From Desmodesmus armatus (lineage: Eukaryota > Chlorophyta > Chlorophyceae > Sphaeropleales > Scenedesmaceae): a stretch of 64,000 bases of DNA. Positions 32,473 to 45,700 of this stretch are shown piece after piece. A program made the translations under genes and the position numbers. The notes below the pieces were generated by a model that saw only the letters and a list, made by a program, of their open reading frames with translations, was not told the DNA's origin and made no database searches. Location of the stretch: NCBI GenBank assembly GCA_007449985.2, contig VIIQ02000096.1, positions 62,001-126,000 on the forward strand, given 5' to 3'. Positions within the stretch are counted from its first letter, which is position 1; each line of letters begins with the position of its first letter.

Positions 32473-33352
32473 AAAAGCATGTGGCATGCATGCTGCTCAC
32501 TGTGTTGGGGTTGCATGCATCAGACGATGTGACAATGCTGGTCAGCGCTCCATGTCATGTCCTTACCGCGTTACTTACCAGTTTCCAGGAGGATCGAGCA
32601 GCTGCAGTTGAAGAAGTGTCAGATCACTGCTGCTGTTGCGAAAGAGCAGCTGTCTTGCTGTCGCTGTGATTACCGCATCGAGAGGTACTGAGCTAACCAC
32701 ACACCACACGATAATGGCTGCCTCCGTAAGTGATGGACGAAGCATAAACAGACTGGACGCAAAAGCAGACACATCTGCTGGGCGGCTGGGCAACCAGAGA
32801 GAGGCCACGACAGGCCCACAAAGCACGCCATCAAAGTTGCTAATTCTTCCGTTTATGGTTCAGAGTCATCCTAGGTGGCCTGAGTAACAAGGTTGGGGGG
32901 CGGTCCACCTCTTCACCACAAGGGGTGATGGAAACCACTCATCATTTCATAAAACCAAGCCGCACCTTGCGGAGCAGCCATGGAAGAATCATGCTGCTGC
33001 AGGGGGCTTCTGGTGCTAAGTACTGCTGCAACAGCAAAACCTCAAACTGCTGAGACCTGGGAATTCGTGCACCAGCAAGAATGCAACAGAGAATGCTATT
33101 GATGGTTGGAGCAATGTGACATGTATCAGTTGTATCCAGAGGAAGATCATTGTTGTAGAACACCCCTGTCCACCACCCCCGAGGTACACTGTCATAGGGG
33201 CAAGCACGATGCACCTCGCCTCTAGGCACTCCCAGGTGGGCCAACTTTGCAAAAAATAATCGAGGCGCAGTCAATTCTCTGAGGCCACCCACCACAAGCA
33301 AGCATGGTGCTCTCCCTGCCTCTTGGGCCCTCCCCTGTCCCACTCCTCGCAG
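32473..33352. other. Interval upstream of the alpha/beta-hydrolase
   Basis: A possible 12-nt first exon of the hydrolase lies at 32714-32725 (ATG GCT GCC TCC before gtaagt). A 161-residue frame on the minus strand (33427-32942) reads partly protein-like (WWTGVFYNNDLPLDTTDTC) but has no recognised domain. Confidence 0.35.
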
Positions 33353-36333
33353 GTGCCCTCCCCACACAGCAGACAGCACCCCTTGCGATTGGGCAGCAGG
33401 TGCAGCAGCAGCCTCAGCCGCCGACACACATTACCCTCAGCTTCAGCAGCGTCAGGAGCAGCAGCAGCAACAGGTGCATGCGCGCTGAACCCTGACAACC
33501 CCAGCCAAGGGCCCCCAGTGCTAGTAGTGCCAGCCTTCTACCTGGATGCCCAGGTTTTCAAACCCTTTGTGCAGGAGTTGAGGTCAAGGGGCTTCAATGC
33601 AGCGCTGCCACCAATACGGTAGGTAAAGCACAGCACGGCATGGCATGCAGCTGGTTGCAGAGGGGGGGGGGGGGGGAGTGGCCCCTACTGGTCAGTTCAA
33701 GAAATGAAAGGAATTGAGATACCATAGCTGTCAAGACAGTCTTGTGGGCGGCGTGGGTGGGGTGAGGATGGTGTTCGAACAGCATATCTTCAGTCAACAT
33801 GCAGGCTTGCACAACGCAGCAGCCCCCCCCCCCCCCCCCACGCCTTCCCCAAGCAGTGTGTGCGCATGGCGCACCCATGATATCTGAATTTCCAGGCACT
33901 GGCCACCTCTTGGGCTGGTGGGGTGTTCACCCGGTGCAGCCCATGGTGTGGGTGATGCGGTGTGGCAAACATGCCCATGTGACACGTCTTATCAACAAAA
34001 CTTCTCTGCTTGTTGGTCTGCCTGCCTACAGGTGGACTGACTGGGTGCCCACCCTCGGGGGCCGCAGTGTGCGACCCATCTTGGACCGCATGGACTGGGC
34101 AGTCACTCAGCTGCTGGAGGGGTATGATGTATCAGGTACAGGGGAAGGATGGGGCTAAGGGGTTGAGTGGAGTGTGCAGCCTGCGGCCCCACAACAAGTG
34201 AATAGGGCCGGCAGCTATCAAGCGAGCCGGCACCTATCGCTGTGATACATGGGATGCAAGGAGGCGATACACCATGAAAAGTGTGATGTCACAGTCAGGA
34301 GGCCCCTGGAATGGGCACTCACACAGCCGCTGGAGGGGTATGGTATTGTAGGTGCCGGGGAGGGGAGTTCGGTTGCTGCAGGCGGAGTGTGTGGCCAGCA
34401 GCTGACAACAAGCAGAACAGAGCCCCATTTGACGCGCTGCCTGCGTCCACGTGTGCGTGCCTGATGAACGTCTGCAGCCATCACCAGCCCACAGGTGGCC
34501 CTGCCAAGAACTGACTTGCACATGTGTAGCTTGGCGCACCTTACCCGTCTATAGTCCGTTTTCTGGTGACACCTGTCTGCGTCTGCATGTACCCACTTGA
34601 CGTCCACTTCCTGCAGATAGCCCCGACCTAGAGGTGCCGCTGCCTCGCCCGGCCACGTATGCAGACTGGGTGACAGAATTCAGGGACGCATCCAAGGGAG
34701 CTCAGCCGCAGCTGGAGCTGACAGGTCAGGGGATTGTGGCTGTTGCTGGCTGCCGCTGGGAGTCACAAAAGCTTGTTGCTCTCGTCATCCTCAGCCACTG
34801 GAAGTTCATCGACACATGATGGCTGCATGCCAAAGCCTTGAGCAAGCCAGCAGTGTAAAAGGTGCCTTCTAACAGAAAAAAGCTGGCCAAAGGCTGCACT
34901 TGATAGGGTCACGAGCAGCTGCGGCCCCAGGGGCCAGCACAGTTTGGCCTGGGTGTACTGGTCTCACGCAGCTTGTGGCTGGCCATCCAACCAGATGGCG
35001 CATGTACACATGCCTTTAATAAGTTCTTGACTGTGTGTGTATGTGGGCGGCTGCTGCGCAGGCCCCTGGCAAGGCAGCAAACGTGCAGCGCTGGTGGCCT
35101 CGTCAGCAGGCGGCTGGATCAGCAGGATATTCCTGGGCCGTGGGCCTCCTTACAGCAACACAGTCTACCACGGGGCTGACAGGTATGCTGCTATGAGCGA
35201 CATCTGCAGATGCTGCCTCTGTGGCTGTCCCAGTGCTGCGAAGTGGCGCGTGCAGGGCTGCACCGCAGTGCGGTGTGCATGCATACCGGCTGGTCGTGTG
35301 CCGTGCTTGGGCCAACACATGCTGGTATGCATGCAACAGGGTGGTCACCTCAAGCGGCTGCTCTGATTTGTGTGCTTTGGTTGTTGCTGCTCTTGCAGGG
35401 TGCACACCCTTGTAACGCTGGGCACTCCACACGTCAGCGCAGAGCCTGTCACGCGCCGCAACATAGATTATGTAAACGAGCACTACAATCGGATGGATGA
35501 CGTTAGGTGAGTGTGGAGGTTGTTTCAATCTACTTCTATCTGGTTCAAGCATAGCACAGGCATGTTCATTTTGTGCTTGCAGCCCAAGCTATGGTGACCT
35601 GCATCACAGCACGCCCAGCACATCCATGCATCTGTTGCATGCCATGCGGCAACGGCGGTTACACGTCAACCTATTGACGCTGACAGCCTGATTCCTCCAC
35701 TGGGCGGCTGCCCAAAAATTGTGCTGGATGTCCCTACCATGTGATGTGCATGTGCTGTTTGCAGGTATGTTGCCATTGGTAGCAAAACCGTCCAAGGCAA
35801 GGCTTGGCTGAACAACAGCGTGCAGGACTTTGCCTACCAGAGCTACAACATCTGCTGCGGGAAGGGTGATGTGTGGGGCGATGGAGTGACGCCGCTGGAG
35901 TGTGCTCTAGGTGAGACTGGGGACCCGGACGCTGCATTGCTTTTGCTGCAGCCTTCGTGGTCGGCTTGTCATGCAGGGTGCAGAATGATTGCTGATCTTG
36001 TAATGTTTGCCAGCTGCTGGTGTGCTGGGGTGTTATGGGGTGTTGCAGTGAGGGTCGGCGGGCCACAGAATGGCTGCTGTGTTGGCTTACACAAGTCAAC
36101 TCGCTCTCCTGCACTGGTGCCTGTGGTTGTGCTGTGCAGCTCTGGAGGGTGCTGAGCACATCGTGTTTGAGGGCGCAAAGCATGTGCCGCTAAACAACCC
36201 AGACAAGGGACACTGGTATGGATCAGGGCCCTACTTGGAAGAGTGGATTGGCGTCTTGCATCCTGAAGCAAGTGCCTTGACGTCAAGCAGCAGCAGCAGC
36301 AGCAGTGCCAGCAGCAGCATGGGAAGCAGTTAG
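32714..36333 (+). CDS. Alpha/beta-hydrolase (lipase/esterase-like), likely plastid-targeted
   Basis: Seven firmly phased exons: 33353-33618, 34032-34135, 34617-34724, 35062-35182, 35399-35506, 35765-35910 and 36140-36333. A 12-nt first exon at 32714-32725 (MAAS) fits the phase and would give 352 residues, but it is only a suggestion. The N-terminus (VPSPHSRQHPLRLGSRCSSS) looks like a plastid transit peptide. The hydrolase core runs PPVLVVPAFYLDAQVFKPFV, then LPPIRWTDWVPTLGGRSVRP, AALVASSAGGWISRIFLG, VHTLVTLGTPHVSAEPVT, WGDGVTPLECALALEGAEHI and GAKHVPLNN. The probable nucleophile is the second Ser of ASSAG, in place of the more common GHSAG. The Asp of GDGVTP and the His of AKHVPL probably complete the triad. 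The family includes cyanobacterial and plant lipase-like proteins related to PGAP1-type esterases; the substrate is unknown. A Ser-rich tail ends the protein at TAG 36331-36333. Confidence 0.83.
33662..33839. repeat. Complementary poly-G and poly-C tracts in one intron
   Basis: A run of 15 G (33662-33676) and a run of 17 C (33823-33839) lie 146 nt apart in the same intron of the hydrolase gene (33619-34031). Confidence 0.95.
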
Positions 36334-36748
36334 CAGCAGCAGTGCCAGCAGGAGCAACACTTGGCACGGTGCCAGGCTGGCAGGATTCGATGTCTTCTTG
36401 GCTACTTCGTGGTGAATTTGTGTATGTACGTTCAGTGTTGACATGTGAACGGACTTCCTGGAATTGTAGTCTGCCCTCTGGGGGTGGGCACCCTCGTGTC
36501 ATGACAGTCAACAGGTCAACAGTGCCTGGTCACGCGCCAACACACTCCGGACATAACCATTTGCGATCTCGCAAGCAGTCCGATGGGTTTGGAGGTACAA
36601 AACATCAATCGAGGACCGCAAATGGTTTGCAATACCACAGCACACTCAGCATTCAGTTTGAAACTCAGCATTCACCTCCCTGCTCTTCACGACCAGCACC
36701 GGCTCAGAATCATTTGTTTCTAGTCGTTCATCACTTTGCGCTGCTGGG
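36334..36748. other. Short intergenic interval between hydrolase and FANCI
   Basis: 415 bp between two rightward genes. It must hold the end of the hydrolase transcript and the FANCI promoter. No TATA box or polyadenylation signal of the TGTAA type was seen. Confidence 0.4.
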
Positions 36749-39700
36749 ATGGCAGATCAAGACTTTGTTTCTGCTGTGCTAGCAGCTGGGTGCAGCAGCA
36801 CCCAACAGCTGCAATCAGCAACACAAGCCAGCACGTCACTGGCAAGCGTCAGACGATTGGTATTGGACCATGGAGCTGAGTGTGTTGCCAGGGATCTGCA
36901 GCAGCAGATCCAAAGCAGCGCCCCCATAGCATGCAAGGTGTGCAAATGCTGCGATCATCAGTATCCTCAGCTACAGTAGCATGATGGCTTACCTGTGTCC
37001 TTACCTGCCTGTGGTGACCCTGCAGGCTGTGCAAGCTGTGCTGTCAGCACTGCGCGCATCAGCATTCAGCAACACTGCCACCGCAGCTGATACTGCTGCC
37101 TGTGCGCAGCTGCGCAGCGTTCTCTTCAGTCAGCTGCCATCCTGGGTGCACAGTATTCCTGCAGATGAACAGCAGTTTGCTGCAGACCTGGTGACAGCTG
37201 TCATGCCAAATGTCGACCAGCTGAGTGCTGAGGACCTTGCAGGCCTCATAACGGCAGTGCTGGCAGGCATGGAGCAGAAGCAGCCCCATGCATGCACCCT
37301 TCTCGAGCTGCTGCCTGTTTGCCTGGCAGCCCTACAGGCAGCACCTGGCCCAGCCACCAGCACCCAGGCAGCTGCAGCAGCAAATGCGGCTGACACAGCA
37401 GCCGAGGAAGAAGCCGTGGCAGCTGCTGCAGGAGGTGCTGTGGAAGCAGCAAAGCACAGGGATGCAGCAGTGCACAGGCTGTGTCACTGCCAGTGGCAGC
37501 CGGGGCAGGTGTGTCAGATACTGTCTGTGCTGAAGGGACTGGCACTCACGCCTGAGCAGCTCAAGACCTTGCTGGCCAAAGCTATACGAGCATGCAGGTG
37601 CGGTGGCACGCAGGACACGCCGTCTCTGTGCTGGGGGGCAGGGTTGCCTAGCAGACTTCAGCCATGATGCAGTTGATGGCAGCATGCTTCTGTTTCTGCA
37701 GCTCCTGCCAGCTCTCAATTGGCTGGGGGGATTGCTCCACACGCAGCAGAGTGTGCTATGGGCAGGGGTGGTGAGGGACAGGCGGCTAGCTGCTGAGCAT
37801 GCCCCCTGTTTAATACGTGTTCTTCTGCAGGAATGCTGGCCTGCAGCAGCTGCCTCCCATCCTCTACCAGGTCCTGCTGCTGTCAGGCAGCACCCCCGGC
37901 ATGCGCTGCTACGCCCTGCGCTTGATCATCAGCCTGTTTGACTTGCTGGAGTCAAACCAGAGCAGCGACGATGCAGCAGCAGGCGCAGGCAACGGTCAGG
38001 CAGATGAGGACGCACAGCAGGAGCAACAGCAGCAGCAGGCGGAGCAGCAGCAAGGGGCAGCGAAGCTACCGAGTGCGACGCTGATGCAGGTGCAGGCAAC
38101 ACTGCTGATGCATGTCAGCACCATGCTGCGGTACGATGCAGCCCTAGGCAACGAGTGGGTCAAGTGGGTGTCGGGCGAGGGAGGTGCCACCAGCACCAAC
38201 TACTTCCTGCTGCAGGTGAGTGACAGAGCGTGTGTGTCATGCTGTGCTGACCTGCCACCATTGTGTGCAAGGATACTCTGGCTGGTGTTTGTATTGTGGG
38301 GCTACTTGGTCATGTGGCACAGGTTTTAGCACGCCAGTGTGTATCCCTGTGCTTCAGCACAAGGAGCAGCTGCCAAGCAATGCCACGCAATGATCGCAGG
38401 TTCGAGTACAGACTGAGACAGCAAGCGCACAGCCAATGGCCAACATGAATCAGCTCACACGTCAGCCACCCCACCTTCACACATGCAACCCCTTCCTTGC
38501 AAGTACGAGGCAGTACTGCATGGAAACATGTCTGGCTGGGCTACAGGTGTTGCTGACGATGTCACGGCAGCCAAAGCACGAGCAGACAGTGCTGCAGCTA
38601 CTGAAGAAGCGCGTGGTGCAGGCCTGCGAGGAACAGGCAGCAGGTAGCAGCAGTGGCAGTGGCAGCAGCACCGCCATCGGCGGCTGCAATGGATGGATGT
38701 CGGGGCTGCAGCAGGTCAACAGGTGCCCCAGTATCAGTGACCTGCAACATGGGCTGCTGAAGGCGATCAGGTATGGCGAAGTCTGTGCTGGTCTGCACAG
38801 CCGCCCTTGATCTGTGAAAGATGCTCTGGGGTGGCAAGCATGCACTCCTTGGGAATGTTTCATGCCCCAGTCATCAGTTACATGCACTTGGTGCTGTGAT
38901 GTAGGCAACGGTTGTATGGCTGTCTCGTGGACAAAACCAGCTGGCAGGCCGTCGCCTGAGACCATGGCCCCTGCTGGTTTTTTGTTGCAGGTGCAGCTCG
39001 TACGCCAGCGAGTTGGTTGCCCCAGGGCTGCTACAGCTAGCAGACATGCTGATCAGCATCCGTTGCAGCAGCCCTTTGCACGTTGTGCTGGCCATGAAGG
39101 GGCAGGGCGGCATTGCCAGCTTGCCGCCGCAGGCACCTGCGTCTGCCAGGGCAGTGGTTCTGGGGCTGCAGCTGCTGCAGGAGGTGTTTGCCATGCATGC
39201 TGAGGCACGCGGGGAGGTGCTGAAGGTTGTGCAGGTGAGCGCTGTAGGTCTGCTGTGACTCAACCTGCAGGAGGCCTATGAAGGCTGTAGACAACACTGA
39301 ACAAGCATAAGCCAGCACGTAGCATGGCAATGTGTAGCAGAAATCAACTCGCTAGTAGACCACTTGCAAGCATGTGGCGGCTGGTCTGCCTTCGGGGTGA
39401 AGGGTGCTGAGAGCGCTGATTTTTATGCATCGTGTGTTGCTTACAGGGTAGACTGGCCAGCAACGACCTCAGTGCAGCCTTGCCCATCGTGCTGCTGTTG
39501 GGGTCCATCACCCAGCAGCAGCCAGCACTGCTGAGTGATTACCTGCCGCAGCTTAAGGAGTGCATGGCGAGCTTTGCAGGTGTGTGCAACCTGCGACCCG
39601 CTGTCTTTGACATGTGCGAACATATCAATTGCCAAGGGTGCTGTACAGAACGCAAGGCGTCAGCCTGTGCTGACATGCTCAAGGCCAACTTCCTGTGTTG

Positions 39701-42700
39701 TGAAACATGGGCCAATGATGGCATCAGTACACCTGCGGCTGTCCTGGAGTGATGATGTGTGGTGCTGTGTTGTGCTGCGTCCTGCAATGTGCAGGCCTGT
39801 CTTCAGACACTGCCATGTCGCTGCTGCTGGCTGTGTGGCCGCTGTGCCGAGTGCGCTCAGACCTGCAAGACTTTGTAGTCATGCTGCTGCGCAAGATGAT
39901 GTACAGGCAGGATGTGGACGGCAGGTGGGCTAAGGGGCGTGCTGCAGTATCTTAGTATGCAAGGCCCTCTGCACGCATGTCTGTTGACCACTCTTGATGC
40001 AGTCAGCAGTGCAGTGTGTTGATCATCGTGAGAGTCTTGGCATGGTGTTGGCATATGCCCTTCCGCTCAACCTGCAACAAGCATGTTTGGCAAACTGAAG
40101 TTGGGTGATATTGCCGCATGCCTTTTACGGTGTACCTCATACCACCAGAGTCATGCCCTCACCTATGCATCTAGCCAGCCTCATGCCGCCTTACGTGTTC
40201 ACATGTTTCTTGTTGCCTGCAGGAAGATTGCCCTGAGTGGCTTCCTGCGGCTGATCTGCCAGCACCTGCAGGACAGCCCCGTGCCTCAGCCCGTGCTGCA
40301 CCCCAGCGCTGCCAGCTGCAGCCAGGCCTCTCTCAGCCAGCGGGCATCGCTGTCCAGCAGCAAGGGAGTCAACCTGCTGCAGGTACAGCTGATTGCCGCG
40401 CCGCTGATCTGCCCTGCGTCAGCCTGCCTTTGCACGCAAGGAGGAGATCGGGCGTGCATGGCCTGCTGTACGCACCTGCCTTGCACGACCTTGACAGTTT
40501 TGCTCAGGCATTGACTTCATTCACTGACACGGCTGCACCAATCTTCGACAGCAAGCAACTAAAACTAACCTTTTACCACCAACCCGTCGTGCAAGCTGCA
40601 GCTTCATCAGTGCGTCAACATGTGCCGCCTTTTTGCCGTCCACACCGTTGCAGGAGTTGACCGGCGTGATGCGCAGGGCTCTCAGCCAACAGGCTCCTGT
40701 GCGTGAAGCACTCTATGAAGGCATCCTGCAGATTCTGGCAGCAGACCCGGCCTCTGCTGAGCTGCTTGCTGAGCTGTTGCTGCCGCACATGCGGTCCTAC
40801 GTAGTGGAGGACGACCAACAGCTTCCACCGCTGCTGCTGCACAAGTGTGCACAACTGACACAGGTGGGAGGGAGGGAAGCACCTCCGGCTGCTTCTGTCA
40901 TTGTTGCTATCCAGTTGGCCAGCATTTGGATGTTGTGCTTGGGAACAGCACGCTTGTGTTTTGTTGTGCAGCCGCCTGTCAGACTGTCGGCAGTTATCAG
41001 CCAAACTCCCTCGTCAGACCAAGGCAGAAGGTCGCATGTATTGGTGCGGACACCCAATAGTATGTGTGTACCCACCTAACTTGAGCCAAAGCATTGCAAT
41101 CCTGGTGGAAGTCACAAATGTCTTGTGTGGGTGTGTGCGATTCTTGCATCATGATACAAATGGTGAACGCACAACCATGATTGCAAAACCATGTGTTTGC
41201 GTGTGTGTGCGTGCAGGGCAATGCAGTGCTGGTAGAGCCCCTGGCGGCACTGCTCAGCTGTGTGTACCGCCTCACCAGTACAGCACAGCGGCCACAGGCA
41301 GCCGTCCCTCCTCCAGGCCCCGGCAGCCTTGAAGGCAGCGAGAACTGGATGGGGGCCGATGCTGAGGAGCAGCAGGAGCAAACCACCACTGATACACTCA
41401 AGGTATTTGCGGCGCTAACAGCCTGATATAGTGATTTGGTGTGTTTGCCTTTCAGTTTCACTGGAGGGTCGGTCAGACACAACAAGGGTGTGTTGGAGGC
41501 CTTGTCAGCTACGCTAGGCAAGAAAGTGTGTTCCATTTTTGCAGCCTTTGCAGTCCCTCATATGCGTCGTCCTGCTGTGTGTGGCGTGCAGGCGTGCTTC
41601 GACAGCATCCGTCTGCGGTTGGGCCAGTGCCAACTGGACCACTTTCAGCTGCCCTGTGCTGCAGACATGAGTCCCCTGCAGGTGAGGGCGACTGCACCGT
41701 TGGACTGTCAGCAGGAAACAGCAACTGTTCATGGGGCCAGAGCTCAAAACTACGTGACCATCTCACTTGAGCGAGGCTTCCTGAGAGAGGGGGTGGGGTG
41801 CACGTCTGAGCGTGTTGGTGGCGGCAGCACACTGCACTTTTGTAGGATAATCTCGTGTTTGCCAATTTGTGTACTGCCCATGTGCTGACACCATTCATGC
41901 TGCTTGCTGTCACCTGTGGCCTGCTGCAGCCTGATGGGCTGTTGGGCCAGCTGCATGCCGCCAACCTGTTAGGTGCTCTGCAGGTTGTCATCGAGTCAGC
42001 AGTGGCCGACGTGACGCGCATGATAGAGCAGCAGCCAGATGCCAACCTGAGGGTGAGCTGAGCTTGTGTGGTGGTCTGCGCGACTGTGCTGATCAGGAGC
42101 TCTTGCTTGTATAAGCTCGAATAGTGTGTAGCTCAAGTCAAGTGGAGGTTGCTCCAGTGCATGCGTGTGATTTGTTTGGATGGGCATTCCACGGCTGGGC
42201 GGTGACATGTCAGGCAGGAATCAGTGCAGCAGTGGTGTGTCGTGCTGTGATCCTTTTGTTCATGTGCTGAGTAGTCTGTACAGTTGTTATAGCTGTTGCT
42301 GCTTTGCGTATGCGTGTTTGCAGGATGGTGATGCCGTCAACAAGCTGGGTGCTGAGCTGATGCAGCTCTTCATGCTGCACAGTGAGCTCTACCAGCTGGC
42401 AATGGAGGGCGGCAAGGCAGGCAGCAAGAAGGGCAGGAAGCCAGGAGGCAGTGCTGCTGCAGCTGACGGCTCAAGTCAGGTGCTGACTTGGCTGCTTTGT
42501 TGGTGGACCGCCATCACAGGAGCTGCGGCGGTTTGCAGGTGTCTGGTGTTTCAAAATGTTTTTGATTATGCGGGCCACTTGCCATAATACTATGGTCTTC
42601 AATGGCCAGACAAGCTCATCCCGTTGCCCGGTGTTGGCAGTATCCGGTGTGCCCGCATGCCCAGCAGTATGAACCCTGTGAACCAGGCGTTGCCAACCTT

Positions 42701-45700
42701 GCTGCTGTTGTGTGTCCTGCCTGCAGCCTACAACAGCGTCCACCGTTGGACAGAAGCGCCCTCGACCGTCAGACTCCTTCACCCCAATCAACAAGCAGCG
42801 GCCCCGCTTCTCAGCACCCTGCCTGGCTCAGCTATGCATTGCCATTGTGGACGATGGCCTCATGCAGCTGCCCAGCAGCTATGACGTCTCAAACCCTGAC
42901 CACCATGCCCAGCTGGCAAGGGAGATGGGGTTTAGGGCTTGCGTGCTGAGAAGTTGCACAAGCCTCCTAGAGGATGCACAGGTGATTGCTGTTTGGTTAT
43001 GTGGTGTACCCGTTGGAAAAATGCATGCGTTGCAGCCACAAGATCAAACCATGGCGTGTCGGTAACAGGATACAGCAGCTCTGCAACAGGCTAAGGCATG
43101 TGAAGGGCTGAAAAATTGGAATCGGTGCCAGTGATGGCACAGCGTGAGTTTGAGTGATGCTGTACACTACGAGCGGCCTACAACCATACAGCATGCAGCT
43201 TGGCAGCATGGCTTTGTCGCCAGCTTTGCTTGGAGGCCAACCTGTGGGTGCTGACACTTGGTTACTGCTTGTGTGTCGTGACACAGGCTGCTGCCGCATC
43301 AGCAATGCTGCTGCACAACAGTGCTGACGAGGACGAGGAGTGTGCAGCCCCTGCTGCTGCAGAGGTGCTGCAGCTGGGGCCAGCTCTGTACAAGGTTGCG
43401 CGGGTGAGTCATGCAAGCCTGCATCATGCCTTCAGTCACGTTGCTGGTGGCAGGTAGCATTTTGTATTGTTGGGCAACATTAAGTATTGGCCAGGTACAT
43501 GACACGAATACAAGCAGACTGTGCTGCTGGCCCTGGCTTCTGCCTGTCCTGACGCGTCATGGTGTCTTTGCTGCCGCACGCACCAAACTGTGTAGCTGGT
43601 CATGCAAACAGCCACGGCGGGAGGACGCCCGAGCGTCAAGCCCACCAGCAGCAGCAGCGGAGGGGGCGAGGGGCGCAAAGCAGCATCGGCAGCTGGCACA
43701 GCAGGCGAAGGCTGTGAGACCCTGGAGCACCTGTCAGCAACTGCTCTGCTGCAGCTCATAAAGCTCGCAGATGCAACACAGCAGCTGGCGCCCTTGTTTG
43801 CGAAACTCCCGATAGGCGATGGCAGCACGCGCGAGGCAGCTGCTGGCAGCAGCAGCAGCAGCATTGCTGCTAGCGATGCAGCTGCTGAGGTTGCCGCTGC
43901 AGTGATGCCCCGCTTGCCGCAGCTGCTGTCATGCACCGACAGCTTGCTGCAGCAGGGCTGCTTCAAAGAGGCACAGGTGCGGGTTGATCTCTGACTGTGA
44001 GACAGCTGTTTCAGCTCTTACGGTTGCCCGTCATGCCTTGGCAACTATGCAGTGTTGGCAGGGAGTGGCAGCAGTAGCGATCAATGTGCATGGACATTGT
44101 GTTGATACGACGCGACCTGCCTTTTTGCAGCTCAGGCTGATCCTGTGTTGATGCGCAAACTGCTACAGGTGATGGTGGAGTGCCTTGCTTTGCTTGGCAG
44201 GCGCCTGGGGGCCCCAGCGTCGGCAGCCAGCACCCCTCAGCAGCAGCAGCCAGGACAGCAGCAGAAGGAGGAGCCTGCCTATGCAGCCCTATCCCGGTGG
44301 GCGCACCAGGCCCTGCAGCAGCAGGAGCCGGAGGTGAAGTCTGTGCCGCTTGTGCGTGGCCTACTGGAGGTTTACATACGCTGCCATGGTGGGTTTTGGA
44401 CCAGTCAACGGCTAGAGATACGACTTTACTCCAGTCAACGGCTCTAGCGATAAGACTTTGCTTGTCTGGCAGTGGTGTTACCCTCACAGGGAGGCAGTGG
44501 CGTTGCTCTGACAGGGAGAGGGGCAGGGCTGTGTGAGTCGCACATCACTGGCCAGTGCGCTTGCTGGCAGTGTTGTAGCGTGAGCAGGCATCATCTTGAC
44601 GTCCGTGTGCAAGGCAGTTGCTTAGGGGGCGTGCTGCATCTTGTAGGGCATACCTGCTGTAGTTCTGGGCTGTAGCCATGTGGTGCCCCCACATGGCGGC
44701 TGTGGGGGGGTACTACGGGCAAACTGACTGAAAGAGTGATTGGTAGCATCTGCAGTTTGAACACTTGCAGCAAAGCAGCACCAGCACACCAGGGCAGCAT
44801 AATGTCCGCACATACCCCTGCTTCGTGACATCATGACCTGCGTTGATGTGTGGATGCGTACACCCCGCTCCCTTGCAGGCAAGGACTGTGCCGTGGCTCT
44901 GAAGACAACCATGCAGGCTATCAACGAAGTCGTGGGCGACACTGAGGGCTCTACACAGTCAACACAGGTGGGGGGGTCACATCCTCATGAATGTTGGCCG
45001 TGTTCTTTGTGACACCAGTGAAGGGCTGCCATGAGTCTTATCAGCATCAAAGCTACAGGTTTGTGAGTTGCTCAGCTTCACAGTCCAGCTGGAAATACTA
45101 GTGCAATGCAGCTGACAGTTGCGGGTTTGTTGTATGTGCACAGGAGCACGGGACCATCCTGCCCATGCTGGTGGGCGGCAAGACTGCACAGCCTGCTGCG
45201 CTCACACCCCTGGGCATAATCAACGAGGGGCTGGAGCAGCTGGAGAAGCTGACGGCAGCAAACCTCAAGGGCGGTGTCTTCCAAGGTGGGCCATGCCTTC
45301 TTGCGCAATGCTCCGCATGCCCTATGAAGTGTTTTATAGGACAGCAGTGGGGCCGCATTTTTGGCATTCTGAGGCATGCCTGATGGGTGGAGTGTTGTGT
45401 TTTGTGTGATACTGGCACCCCATCAGCCTTGTTGGCTCCCAAGGAGCGGTTCAGCCGCGTCCAAGGCCATGTAGCAGGGTCAGTGCCTGCACTAGCTTGG
45501 CTGAACCTGACTCCGTCCGCCTGCCGACTGCTTTCTGCCAACAGATGGCGATGGGGCGTCTGTGGCCAAGTCGAGGCGCAAGCTGGCTGCAGTGGTCTGC
45601 AAGCGGCTGCAGGACCTGCTTGCCTGCCTGAAGGTCCTGGTGGGGACGGTCATTGCCATGCCAGTCGTGATCGACCAGCAGGTGGGCCCGACTGCTGTGG

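Noticed and set aside
44110..44168. Acceptor at tttttgcag (about 44130) for FANCI exon 17
   Set aside because: In the required phase 0 it reaches TGA after six codons; the acceptor ctacag before 44169 restores the frame.
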